Of a DNA stretch of 64,000 nucleotides, positions 18,764 to 27,203 are shown piece by piece. The translations under genes were made by a program, and so were the position numbers. The stretch is from Legionellales bacterium (GTDB lineage: Bacteria > Pseudomonadota > Gammaproteobacteria > Berkiellales > Berkiellaceae): positions 248,001 to 312,000 of the forward strand of contig PANA01000001.1 in assembly GCA_002708265.1 (NCBI GenBank). The letters are read 5' to 3'. The notes below the pieces were generated by a model, which worked only from the letters and a program-made list of their open reading frames with translations, was not told the DNA's origin and ran no database searches. Numbering within the stretch: position 1 is the stretch's first letter; the number at the start of each line of letters is the position of its first letter.

Positions 18764-18943
18764 ATGCAGTGGTGGCGAGCGGTTAAAAGTGTTTTAGCCG
18801 CAATGCTTGGGGTTCAAAATCAAAAGAATCGAGAGCATGATTTTAAACATGGTAATCCGCTGATTTTTGTTATTCTGGGAGTTGTTTTTACAGCACTTTT
18901 TGTGGGGACACTTTTGTTAGTGATTCAGCAAGTTTTAAAATAA
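18764..18943 (+). CDS. DUF2970 small membrane protein
   Basis: A short frame of 59 residues matches the DUF2970 pattern as I know it: an amphipathic N-terminus with SVLAAMLGVQNQKNREHDF, then one transmembrane helix at about 33-54. The role of this proteobacterial family is unknown. It starts 24 bases after the previous gene and ends right at a strong terminator, so it may be the last gene of that transcript. Confidence 0.82.
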   Translation: MQWWRAVKSVLAAMLGVQNQKNREHDFKHGNPLIFVILGVVFTALFVGTLLLVIQQVLK

Positions 18944-18971
18944 AAGAAGCAAGCGACCGCTTGCTTCTTTT
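18942..18971. terminator. Bidirectional intrinsic terminator between DUF2970 and rpoS
   Basis: A perfect 14-base stem (AAAAGAAGCAAGCG / CGCTTGCTTCTTTT) with a 2-base centre is followed by a T-run on the plus strand and by T residues on the minus strand. It separates two convergent genes. Confidence 0.92.
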
Positions 18972-18988
18972 ATTTTTTTGTTAAGTGT

Positions 18989-19948
18989 TTAGTTGAAAAT
19001 CGTATCGTGTTTTATCCCTTTTTTTTCAAGTAGCATTTTTAGCTCTTGAAGCGCTTCGACTTGTATTTGACGCACTCTTTCCCGAGTTAGCCCAACCTCT
19101 TTCCCAACATCTTCTAAGGTGGCTTCTTCATATCCACGCAAACCAAAACGCTGGTATAAGATAACTCGTTGCTTTTCGTTCAACGTGTCAATGAATGCAT
19201 TGAGATGAAACTTTAAGCTATCGTCTTCAATTTGTTCTACTGGTCCAAGGTTCTGTTCATCTGGACTTAGTGCATCCAATAAAGGCTTGTCTGTATCATC
19301 ATTTAGAGGCATATCAGCCGACAGTGTTTTTTCATTTAACCTTAAAAGTCGGTTTACGTCGTCAGCTTTGACATTCAAGGCCCGGGCAATATCATCAGCA
19401 GTAGGTTCATGATCTAAGGTCTGGGCTATTTCACGGCCTTTCCTTAGATATACATTCAATTCTTTAATAATATGGATCGGCAAACGAATGGTTCGTGTTT
19501 GATTCATTAGCGCGCGCTCAATGTTTTGACGAATCCACCAAGTGGCGTAAGTTGAAAATCGAAACCCTCTTTCCGGATCGAATTTTTCAACGGCTCTAAT
19601 TAATCCAAGATTCCCTTCCTCGATGAGATCTAATAGGCTCAAGCCACGGTTGATGTATCGTCTGGCAATTTTAACTACCAGTCTTAAATTCGAGCGAATC
19701 ATTCGGTTGCGAGCCGCCATATCACCTTTAAGGGCTAAACGGGCAAAATGCACTTCTTCTTCCGCTGTTAAAAGAGGAGATTGGCCAATTTCCTTAAGGT
19801 AAATTTGAGTTGGATCACAGCTTGAAGATTGACTAACATCATCGTTATTATCGTCGTCATCGTTAAATATTATTACATCATTATCAGATGAAGCTTTGTC
19901 TGAGCTCATTTGCTCAAAATCAATTGGACCGTTCCATGAGTGTCGCAT
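18989..19948 (-). CDS. rpoS: RNA polymerase sigma factor RpoS
   Basis: RpoS directs stationary-phase and stress transcription. The frame from the ATG at 19948, preceded by AAGGAGA, gives 319 residues. An acidic Asp/Asn-rich stretch near residues 25-40 precedes region 1.2 ([21 protein letters not shown]). Region 2 has [20 protein letters not shown] and [11 protein letters not shown], and region 4 has [20 protein letters not shown]. nlpD, usually upstream of rpoS in gammaproteobacteria, is absent; ihfB is divergent here. In Legionella-type bacteria RpoS also controls the transmissive phase, which is context only. Confidence 0.96.
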   Translation of the reverse strand: MRHSWNGPIDFEQMSSDKASSDNDVIIFNDDDDNNDDVSQSSSCDPTQIYLKEIGQSPLLTAEEEVHFARLALKGDMAARNRMIRSNLRLVVKIARRYINRGLSLLDLIEEGNLGLIRAVEKFDPERGFRFSTYATWWIRQNIERALMNQTRTIRLPIHIIKELNVYLRKGREIAQTLDHEPTADDIARALNVKADDVNRLLRLNEKTLSADMPLNDDTDKPLLDALSPDEQNLGPVEQIEDDSLKFHLNAFIDTLNEKQRVILYQRFGLRGYEEATLEDVGKEVGLTRERVRQIQVEALQELKMLLEKKGIKHDTIFN

Positions 19949-20144
19949 TGCACTTGTCTCCTTTTTACCCTTCACCTGACAATATGCGAAACTCATGCCA
20001 ACTGAAGGTTTTGCAAATAAAACAGAGAATTAGCATTTGTGCGTTGAATCGTATTTTTTGAAAGTGTAAAAAAAATGGTCGCTTGATTGCAGGACTGCAA
20101 AAGATGTTAGAATGGAACTAGGTGGGTGGCCAGAGGTCAAGGAT

Positions 20145-20453
20145 ATGACGCGTGCTGAATTAATCGAAATGCTCTCTTCAAAGCTGCCACACTTGTCGTA
20201 TCGAGTGATTGAGGTTGGCGTAAAGCAAATCTTTGAATATATGGCCGAAGCACTTGAAAAAGGACAACGAATAGAAGTCCGTGGTTTTGGTAGCATTGCT
20301 TTAAGGTACCGTCCAGCTCGGCTTGCTCGAAACCCCAAGACAGGTGAGAAAGTGACCACAAAAGGAAAATATACCCCTCGCTTTAAGGCAGGTAAAGAAC
20401 TTAGAGAAAGGGTTAACCAGGCAAGAGCGGCTGGTGTTCCTATCGAAGAGTAA
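20145..20453 (+). CDS. ihfB: Integration host factor beta subunit
   Basis: The 102-residue protein begins [20 protein letters not shown] and has the HU/IHF arm segment [21 protein letters not shown] near residues 45-65, then [17 protein letters not shown]. The beta-type features favour IhfB over HU or IhfA. It bends DNA with IhfA as a heterodimer. The ATG at 20145 aligns with E. coli IhfB; a TG-extended -10 box (TAGAAT at 20108-20113) lies upstream. Its usual partner rpsA is not upstream. Confidence 0.92.
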   Translation: MTRAELIEMLSSKLPHLSYRVIEVGVKQIFEYMAEALEKGQRIEVRGFGSIALRYRPARLARNPKTGEKVTTKGKYTPRFKAGKELRERVNQARAAGVPIEE

Positions 20454-20508
20454 TTCTCAACTGGGCTCTTATATCTAAGCATTGCCCGTAGAGTGTGGAC
20501 AGATAACA

Positions 20509-21324
20509 ATGAAATTTCAGATTCCTATTGCTTTGCTATTGGCAAGCATTCCGTTAGTGGCTCAAGCATCTTTTTCGGTTAAAGGTGAGCGCGTCAGTGA
20601 AGGATATGCTCAAACCATTGACTACAAAGCGGCAAAAGATGGCACTTTAATGATCACCGAAACGGAAGAGTCATTAGAGGATGCTTTAGCAAAAATTCTT
20701 GATCATCGAGAGTTCATTGTGCTGGGTATGCATAATGTTGAACTTAAAATGTCGAGCATCCGCAATCGTACAACAAACTCAACAGCATCCGTGACCACAC
20801 AGCGCCAGCTGAACGATCAGATGGTGCCGTTTATTGCTTATGGCTATCAGTGGATCGACTTTAGTGGGCGAATTTCTTATTACAGTTTTGACAAACTAGA
20901 GTACCAAGGTGATCCCGTTTTAGATTCCGGGGCGACGTTTCGCTATAAGGCAGATGTGAGTCAATCAGCCTTAATGTTAGAAGGCCAGTACAACTTATAT
21001 GAGATTGACTGGTTCAACCGTTGGGTGAACGGCTTTTGGCCACACGTTGGTGTCGGTGTTGGGGTGGTTTCAAAAACCGTGAAAGCAAAAGTAGAAGCGG
21101 GCGCTACAGGGAATAGAGAAGTAGCTGAGTTAGACTTTGCATGGAACTGGCATGCCGGTATTCAAGGTCAGATCAGTGCTAACTTTACGGTAGATATGGG
21201 TTACCAAGGCTTTGATTTAGCAGGAACAAAACTACCAAGGGTTGAGAACACCTCGCGCGTGCGTCTCAAGGCGGACAAGATGTCTGCAAAAGGACCATTC
21301 TTTCAAGTGCGTTATTGGTTTTAG
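20509..21324 (+). CDS. Outer-membrane beta-barrel protein
   Basis: The frame encodes 271 residues from the ATG at 20509. A signal peptide (MKFQIPIALLLASIPLVAQA) is followed by alternating hydrophobic/polar strands and a C-terminal FFQVRYWF. The terminal Phe is the usual signal for barrel insertion. The sequence looks like the OmpA-like or opacity-type small barrels, but I cannot name the family. The Sel1 lipoprotein gene starts only 8 bases after its stop, so the two are likely cotranscribed and may act together in the envelope. Confidence 0.78.
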   Translation: MKFQIPIALLLASIPLVAQASFSVKGERVSEGYAQTIDYKAAKDGTLMITETEESLEDALAKILDHREFIVLGMHNVELKMSSIRNRTTNSTASVTTQRQLNDQMVPFIAYGYQWIDFSGRISYYSFDKLEYQGDPVLDSGATFRYKADVSQSALMLEGQYNLYEIDWFNRWVNGFWPHVGVGVGVVSKTVKAKVEAGATGNREVAELDFAWNWHAGIQGQISANFTVDMGYQGFDLAGTKLPRVENTSRVRLKADKMSAKGPFFQVRYWF

Positions 21325-21332
21325 AGGTTGTC

Positions 21333-23102
21333 ATGAAAGCAGTTTGGGCAGTAGCTAGTGTCATTATTCTGGGTGGGTGTGGACTTTCATCGCCGAATGT
21401 TCACGATGACTATTATGCCATTGCAACGACCTCAGAACTGCTTGGGGAAGTGGATACCGCCTTTAATCGCCAAACTGCAAACGGTAATTTTATTTTAGGT
21501 GAGTTCCACTTTCAAAAAGGAACGCCTGAAGATGATCAGCAAGCCATGGAATATTTTTTGGCGGCAGCGGAAGCGGGGCACACAGATGCCCAGCATCGTT
21601 TAGGCCAATTACTCTTAAGTGGACGTGGTATTGAGCACGATCCAACCGCTGCGTCTTTATGGCTGCGTCGGGCAGCTAAAGAAGGTATTATCGATGCGCA
21701 AACTTCTTTAGGGGCTTTGTATGAGCATGGGATCGGGGTGATAGAAGATCATGAAACCGCGCAAAAATGGTACTTGATTGCGGCTAAGCGTGGTGATGTG
21801 GATGCCATGTTAGGTTTGGGGCGAATACTTCGATATAAAGCCTCTGGAGATGATGCCCCCCAAAGAGAAGCTTTTGATTGGTACAAGAGAGCAGTCGAAT
21901 TAGGTTCGCCAGAAGCAATGTACTCACTTGCTCAGCTGTACCGAACCGGTATAGGGGTTAGAAAAGATCCGTTGAAAGCCATTGAGTATTATCAAATGGC
22001 CGCTGAAAATAATTATCCAGATGCTTATGTTCAACTCGCCAATATGTATAGAACCGGTGAAGGGGTTTCTGCAAACGAGCAACGCTCCGAAGCTTATTTT
22101 AGAGAAGCCATCGCTATGGGAGAAGGCAGTGCCAGTGTGGCGCTCGCGATTCAATATGAGATGGGTGACCGTGTTGAAAAAGACTTAAATCAAGCTGTGC
22201 AGCTATACAAAACAGCAGCGGACAATGGATATGCTTATGCGGCATATCGATTAGGCGCCATGGCGATGGAAGGGGTTGGCATTCCCAAAGACAGACAAGT
22301 GGCTATTGAGTGGTTTAAAAAAGCCGTTGATGGTGGAATGAGTGCCGCTTTTGTTGAGTTAGGCCTATTAGAGTTCACAAGACCGAAGTCCAATGTTCCG
22401 AAAGCCTTTGATTACTTTAAACAAGCTGCGGGCAATAACGATCCCTTAGGGATGTACATGCTGAGCATTTTCTATCGTGATCCCTTTGTCGGGATAGACT
22501 CTGATATGGAAAAGTCGGTTTTTTGGTATGAAAAAGCAGAACAAACCAGCGGAAATGCTTTCGCAAAATTCAGAGTTGGACGTTTATTTTTGAGAGGGCG
22601 CGGCTTTGCACAAAGCGATGAAACCGCATTTCGTTGGTTCCTATGGTCAGCTGAACAAGGTGTGCCTGAAGCACAGTTAGCCGTTGGTGATTTGTATTAT
22701 ACCGGTCATGGCGTTACACGAGACCTGTTTGAATCAATGAACTGGTATAAGTCTGCTGCTAGTAAAGGAATCAGTGCGGCAATGTATAATATTGCTGTTC
22801 AATTTTATAACGGTGAAGGGGTGACCTTCCCGGACGCAAGGACTGCCGCTGACTGGTTCACTGTTGCCGCTCAAAATCATTATCGGCCAGCCCAATTTCG
22901 TTTAGGACAAATGTACTTTGACGGAGATGGTGTTGAGCAAGACGATATTAAAGCCTACGCATGGTGGATGCTTTCTTTCGATAAACAGTACGAAGACCGC
23001 TTTGATAACTTAAATCTTCTCATCAAGCGCATGACGCCACATGAGCTAAAAAAAGGTGTCGCTCTCAAACAAGAGCTTGAGGCCCAGTACGCCCCGTACT
23101 AA
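21333..23102 (+). CDS. Sel1-repeat lipoprotein
   Basis: The 589-residue product starts with a lipoprotein signal peptide, lipobox LGGC with the modified Cys near residue 16, and then about 13-14 Sel1-like repeats of roughly 36 residues. Typical units read A-x-x-x-LGxLYxxGxGVxxD...A...WYxxAAxxG. Such alpha-solenoids bind proteins; in Legionella, LpnE and EnhC are Sel1 proteins that promote host entry or persistence. That link is family knowledge, not evidence here. Start chosen at 21333 after GAGG. Confidence 0.93.
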   Translation: MKAVWAVASVIILGGCGLSSPNVHDDYYAIATTSELLGEVDTAFNRQTANGNFILGEFHFQKGTPEDDQQAMEYFLAAAEAGHTDAQHRLGQLLLSGRGIEHDPTAASLWLRRAAKEGIIDAQTSLGALYEHGIGVIEDHETAQKWYLIAAKRGDVDAMLGLGRILRYKASGDDAPQREAFDWYKRAVELGSPEAMYSLAQLYRTGIGVRKDPLKAIEYYQMAAENNYPDAYVQLANMYRTGEGVSANEQRSEAYFREAIAMGEGSASVALAIQYEMGDRVEKDLNQAVQLYKTAADNGYAYAAYRLGAMAMEGVGIPKDRQVAIEWFKKAVDGGMSAAFVELGLLEFTRPKSNVPKAFDYFKQAAGNNDPLGMYMLSIFYRDPFVGIDSDMEKSVFWYEKAEQTSGNAFAKFRVGRLFLRGRGFAQSDETAFRWFLWSAEQGVPEAQLAVGDLYYTGHGVTRDLFESMNWYKSAASKGISAAMYNIAVQFYNGEGVTFPDARTAADWFTVAAQNHYRPAQFRLGQMYFDGDGVEQDDIKAYAWWMLSFDKQYEDRFDNLNLLIKRMTPHELKKGVALKQELEAQYAPY

Positions 23103-23273
23103 ACATACTTTTAGAATATTAACTGAATTTTCATAAATGCCGTGACAGCAGCTCCTGCCTAGGGCATGATGGGGGTTTACTGTCCTTCTATGCTGAGTCA
23201 CTTAGCTTTAGATTGCACATGTAATCAATACAGCTACCCATTTCAAAAATAAAGAAAAATTTGGAGATTTCTC

Positions 23274-24590
23274 ATGTCTGACTCTACCCAGACCCCTCAG
23301 TGGGCAGACACAAATACGGATCAAGGCGAAACCAACTGGTATGCATGCTTAGTTTGGGGCCTCGGTGTTTTCTTTTACTTTTATGAGTTTATGCTCCAGA
23401 CCTCAACGGGAGTCATGGTCCCAGATTTGATGCGTGCCTTTAATGCGACAGGTGAACAGATTGGAAACCTGAGTGCATTTTATCTGTATGGTTACGCGCC
23501 AATGCAAATCGTGGCTGGCTTATTAATGGATCGCGTTGGTCCTAGACGGCTATTTACACTAGCCAGCTTGTTTTGTGCTTTAGGAAGTCTTCTATTTGTT
23601 TATGCCGCGCCTTCTTTAACCTTTGCCTATCTTGCTCGAGGTCTAATGGGTGTTGGTGGCTCGTTTGCGGTTGTTGGGTGCTTAAAGTTGGCGGCTATTT
23701 GGTTTTCGCCTTCTCGATTTGCCTTTCTTGCAGGCATTATGGTTGCGGTCGGAATGTTGGGAGCAGCGGGTGGGCAGGCGCCAATGGCAGAACTCGTGCG
23801 TAACTGGGGTTGGGAAAACACGATGTTATTAGGGGCCATCGTGGGTTTTCTACTATGTCCTGTTATGTGGTACCTGATGAAGCCGCCAGCTGGTCAATCT
23901 GAAATCGACCCTCAAAATGCCGGACTTTCAATCGGTCAGTTGTTGAGTTCGTTATTAAAAGTCATGCGCAGCCGTGACTCATGGGTTGCTTCTATTTATG
24001 CCGGTTTAATGTTCGTACCGACATTAGGCTTTGGTGGGCTGTGGGGCATTCCATTTTTGGCGGAAGCTTACGATGTTTCCAGAACCAATGCCGCTTTGAT
24101 TATTTCTGCAATCTATTTAGGATGGGCAGCCGGTGGTCCAGTGTTTGGTTGGATATCGGATTCTCTTGGTCGCCGAAAACCACCACTTTCCATTGCGACA
24201 GTTGGTGTGCTAATCAGTATGATTTACATCTATCTAGTGCCTGAAACGGTCACCTTAATGGTTATCGCTTTGTTCTTGCTTGGGGTATTTTCATCTGGTT
24301 TTGTCTTGGCATTTTCAGTGGTGCGTGAGCTGAATCCTCCAGAGTTAACGGGAACTTCTATGGGCTTCATTAACACACTGAATACCTTAAGTGGTGCGGT
24401 TGCTCAGCCTTTACTAGGTCGTATGCTCGATCATCAATGGTCTGGACAATTACACGATGGTGCACGAGTGTATGCTTTAGAAGCATATCGTAGTTCCTTG
24501 GTTTCAGTTGTAGTTTGTATTATCGTAGCGCTATTGATGGTGCCCTTTATTAAAGAGACATTCTGCAAATCTGCCTATGAAAAACATTAA
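23274..24590 (+). CDS. MFS transporter (possibly for a thiamine-related substrate)
   Basis: The 438-residue protein has 12 predicted membrane helices and the MFS loop motif GLLMDRVGPRRLF near residues 82-94, repeated in the second half as GWISDSLGRRKPP. It resembles the nutrient MFS permeases abundant in Legionella and Coxiella (Pht-like), but the substrate cannot be read from sequence. The next gene overlaps it by 14 bases and encodes a thiamine-pyrophosphokinase-like protein, so thiamine is a reasonable guess. GGAG precedes the ATG. The 170-base gap upstream holds no recognisable riboswitch. Confidence 0.88.
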   Translation: MSDSTQTPQWADTNTDQGETNWYACLVWGLGVFFYFYEFMLQTSTGVMVPDLMRAFNATGEQIGNLSAFYLYGYAPMQIVAGLLMDRVGPRRLFTLASLFCALGSLLFVYAAPSLTFAYLARGLMGVGGSFAVVGCLKLAAIWFSPSRFAFLAGIMVAVGMLGAAGGQAPMAELVRNWGWENTMLLGAIVGFLLCPVMWYLMKPPAGQSEIDPQNAGLSIGQLLSSLLKVMRSRDSWVASIYAGLMFVPTLGFGGLWGIPFLAEAYDVSRTNAALIISAIYLGWAAGGPVFGWISDSLGRRKPPLSIATVGVLISMIYIYLVPETVTLMVIALFLLGVFSSGFVLAFSVVRELNPPELTGTSMGFINTLNTLSGAVAQPLLGRMLDHQWSGQLHDGARVYALEAYRSSLVSVVVCIIVALLMVPFIKETFCKSAYEKH

Positions 24591-25185
24591 AGACTACTTT
24601 AATAGCTTTCAGTGTCCCACCGAGACAACCTTGGTGGGACCTCAGCGAACCACCCCGGCTCCGCTTGTAGATCATCCCCTGATTTATGTTGATGGTGGAA
24701 CTTACCAAAGACAGGCTTCAGAAGGTTTTGCTGTCGGAGATGGTGATTCATATGACGGGCGACTCGATCAAAAACTCAACCCCAAGAAAGATTTTAATGA
24801 TTTAAGCTATCCCTTAATGTTTTTGCCCGATACTGTAAAAGCAGTTCACTTATTGGGCTTTTTAGGGGCTAGAAGAGATCATGAAGCGGCGAACTTAGGT
24901 GAGGTTCACGCCCTGCTGAAAAGACATCAGCCACGGACAGTTTTTTTAGATGATGCTGTGATTGGATTTTCTGCGGGTATCGGGGATTTTGAGTGGGACG
25001 GGCTTTTTAGTCTGATGGCGTTTGAGCCGACGCAGGTGAAATTAACGGGGCAGTGTGCGTACCAATTAACCCAGGAAACAGAGCTAAAACCTTTTTCTAG
25101 TGTGGGGCTTTCAAATATCGCGTCAGGTAAAGTAACTGTTCAAGCAGATAAGCCAGTCTTTATCTTTAAAGTAAGCACCACTTAA
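24577..25185 (+). CDS. Thiamine-pyrophosphokinase-like protein
   Basis: The 202-residue protein shows the thiamine pyrophosphokinase pattern in order: VGDGDS at 53-58 (family GDFDS), KKDFNDLSY at 70-78 (family KDxTDxxxA), FLGARRDHEAANL at 95-107 (family GxRxDHxxxN), then a C-terminal beta domain with GLSNIASGKV near 177. The enzyme would convert thiamine to thiamine diphosphate with ATP. The match comes from motif reading only, and some positions deviate (GDGDS, FNDL). The start lies inside the MFS gene, implying coupling; its 3' end overlaps pit by 20 bases. Confidence 0.75.
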   Translation: MKNIKDYFNSFQCPTETTLVGPQRTTPAPLVDHPLIYVDGGTYQRQASEGFAVGDGDSYDGRLDQKLNPKKDFNDLSYPLMFLPDTVKAVHLLGFLGARRDHEAANLGEVHALLKRHQPRTVFLDDAVIGFSAGIGDFEWDGLFSLMAFEPTQVKLTGQCAYQLTQETELKPFSSVGLSNIASGKVTVQADKPVFIFKVSTT

Positions 25186-26416
25186 GAGTCCAGAACGTCA
25201 GCACTGATAAGATGACACCCGCAGGCAGTGTGACAACCCATGACATAAAGATGTTTCGGATCACGGTTAAGTTTAAAGCATCCATTCCCCGCGCTAACCC
25301 AACGCCTAAAATTGCACCCACCAAGGTGTGCGTCGTTGAAATAGGAAGGCCAGTGCCTGAAGCCATGACGACAGTGGTTGCTGCAGCCAAGGTTGCTGAG
25401 AAACCACGCGTTGGTGTCAGCTGAGTGATCCCTTCGCCAATGGTCGCAATGACACGATGGCCATACATTAGCAATCCCGCCACAATCCCAGAAGCACCCA
25501 ATAGTAACACCCACTGAGGAATAGTTGTCGCTTGTGTTACCTCTCCGGTATCCACAATCGACACTACCGCTGATAGAGGGCCAATTGCGTTGGCCACATC
25601 ATTGGAACCATGAGCAAATGCCATGGCACACGCAGTAAAAATCATTAATAAGCTAAAAACCCGCTCTACATTGGCATAGTGAAAGTGCAAGTCTGCCTTT
25701 TCATCAAACTTAATAAAGCGTACTTTTAGCATCGAGAGCAAGGCAATGACGATTGAAATCCCTACTGCTAACAATTGCGCCGACAAAAAGGGCAGATGAA
25801 TGTTCAAATTTGGTAAGCCCGCATGCAATGTGATGGAGACACAAATCAAAGCGGTGAGGAAAACATAAATGGGTAAGAGACGGATTGCATTTAATAAGGG
25901 GGAGGGGGTATCTAAAATCAGACGCTGGACAGAGGTAAATAACAGATAGGCCAGAATACCTCCCAGTAAAGGGGAGAAAATCCAACCTAACGAGATAGGC
26001 AAAATAGCAGACCACTGAACCGCTTGAAAGCTAATCCCAATTGCCCCAAAGCCAACAACAGCCCCCACAATCGTGTGGGTTGTTGATACTGGCCAACCAA
26101 AATGTGTCGCGATGACTAACCACAAGCCAGTAGCAAACAGGGAGGCCAACATGCCTACAACCAAGGTGTTAGGTTCATTGGCGAGCAAGGACGGGTCGAT
26201 AATGCCTCGACGAATGGTATTAGTGACTTCGCCACCAACCAAAAAGGCCCCTAAAAACTCAAATATAATAGCAATGACAATTGCTTGCCGCAGAGAAATC
26301 GCTCCTGAGCCGACAGAAGTTCCCATTGCGTTTGAGACATCATTAGCACCAAGGCCCCAGGCCATAACAAAGCCAAAAGTGCAGCCCAAAATTAGAAATA
26401 CTGTGTTCAGTTCCAT
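25166..26416 (-). CDS. PiT-family inorganic phosphate transporter
   Basis: This is a 416-residue membrane protein with the two PiT signature repeats GANDVSNAMGTSVGSGA (N-terminal half) and GSNDVANAIGPLSAV (C-terminal half), plus two copies of PVSTTHT/PISTTHT. It imports phosphate with a cation. The ATG at 26416 is preferred over an upstream TTG. Its likely regulator, a DUF47 protein, is encoded separately at 16270-16944. Confidence 0.94.
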   Translation of the reverse strand: MELNTVFLILGCTFGFVMAWGLGANDVSNAMGTSVGSGAISLRQAIVIAIIFEFLGAFLVGGEVTNTIRRGIIDPSLLANEPNTLVVGMLASLFATGLWLVIATHFGWPVSTTHTIVGAVVGFGAIGISFQAVQWSAILPISLGWIFSPLLGGILAYLLFTSVQRLILDTPSPLLNAIRLLPIYVFLTALICVSITLHAGLPNLNIHLPFLSAQLLAVGISIVIALLSMLKVRFIKFDEKADLHFHYANVERVFSLLMIFTACAMAFAHGSNDVANAIGPLSAVVSIVDTGEVTQATTIPQWVLLLGASGIVAGLLMYGHRVIATIGEGITQLTPTRGFSATLAAATTVVMASGTGLPISTTHTLVGAILGVGLARGMDALNLTVIRNIFMSWVVTLPAGVILSVLTFWTLKWCLL

Positions 26417-26509
26417 GGTATGTGGGTACAACCAAATCTTACTCAGGAAATTTGCGACAAGGCTAGCATGAAGTGAGCACTTGTTCCAAGTAGTATCTTA
26501 GCTGTTTTT

Positions 26510-27166
26510 CTAAAAACATTTCCATAAGCTCTGAGCAATCGAGCGCGTGAAGCTACTTCTAAAGTAAAATCCCTTTGGCACAGAAGCAATTAGGGTCGCA
26601 TCCTCTCCAACATGCTGGTGCAGACAGGTTGAGTTGGCTGCTTTAGGGCGCAGCTGGAGGATTTGTCCATGTTGAGCACCTGTCTGGTCTAAATCGCCAC
26701 AATTTAACGCTTCCATAAGCTCCTCCCAGTCCGTGGCCATCTGTTGGGCCTGCTCTGGCGAAGGAGACCAAAGTTGGGCTAAGCCGAAGCGGCGACTGCC
26801 TAAAGCTAAATCAGGCCCAGATTCAATAGGAAGCCATAAAATCCGCTGGGTCTTGTGCCATACTCGTGAATCTGACCAGCTGGGCTCGAATTGTGAGTGA
26901 CAGCGACAGATATAAGTACTCTCAGTTGGAAGCCCCCTAATATCAAGCGGTAATGTCTTCAGCTCAACGCCCAACTCCGGAAAGTCAGGTTCAGGCGCAT
27001 TAGGAGCAGTTACACCTAAATGATTTTCAGCTAATTGACCAATAAGTCCTTTGGCTTTTGACAAGTTAGTTGGTAAAATGATGTCTTGGTTTTTAGAAAC
27101 CTGGCTCAAGGTCATCCCAGCTAACTGCTGGGCTTTGTTAAGAAGTTCAAGCTCGCTTTTGTACAT
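26510..27166 (-). CDS. mutH: DNA mismatch repair endonuclease MutH
   Basis: MutH nicks the unmethylated strand at hemimethylated GATC during MutSL-directed repair. The 218-residue protein has the catalytic set Asp61, Glu68 and Lys70 in DFPELGVELKTLP, with the same spacing as E. coli MutH, and the upstream AKGLIGQLAE. The ATG at 27166 has GGAG upstream. Its presence implies Dam methylation in this organism. It diverges from the patatin gene after 37 bases. Confidence 0.95.
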   Translation of the reverse strand: MYKSELELLNKAQQLAGMTLSQVSKNQDIILPTNLSKAKGLIGQLAENHLGVTAPNAPEPDFPELGVELKTLPLDIRGLPTESTYICRCHSQFEPSWSDSRVWHKTQRILWLPIESGPDLALGSRRFGLAQLWSPSPEQAQQMATDWEELMEALNCGDLDQTGAQHGQILQLRPKAANSTCLHQHVGEDATLIASVPKGFYFRSSFTRSIAQSLWKCF

Positions 27167-27203
27167 GGATGCTCCATAGCGGGAAAGGCGATTAGGTTCA
27201 TAC

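Noticed and set aside
23103-23273. Possible TPP riboswitch before the MFS/TPK genes
   Set aside because: A CTGAGT and some GC-rich pairing are present, but the conserved CTGATCTGGATAAT-type segment is absent.
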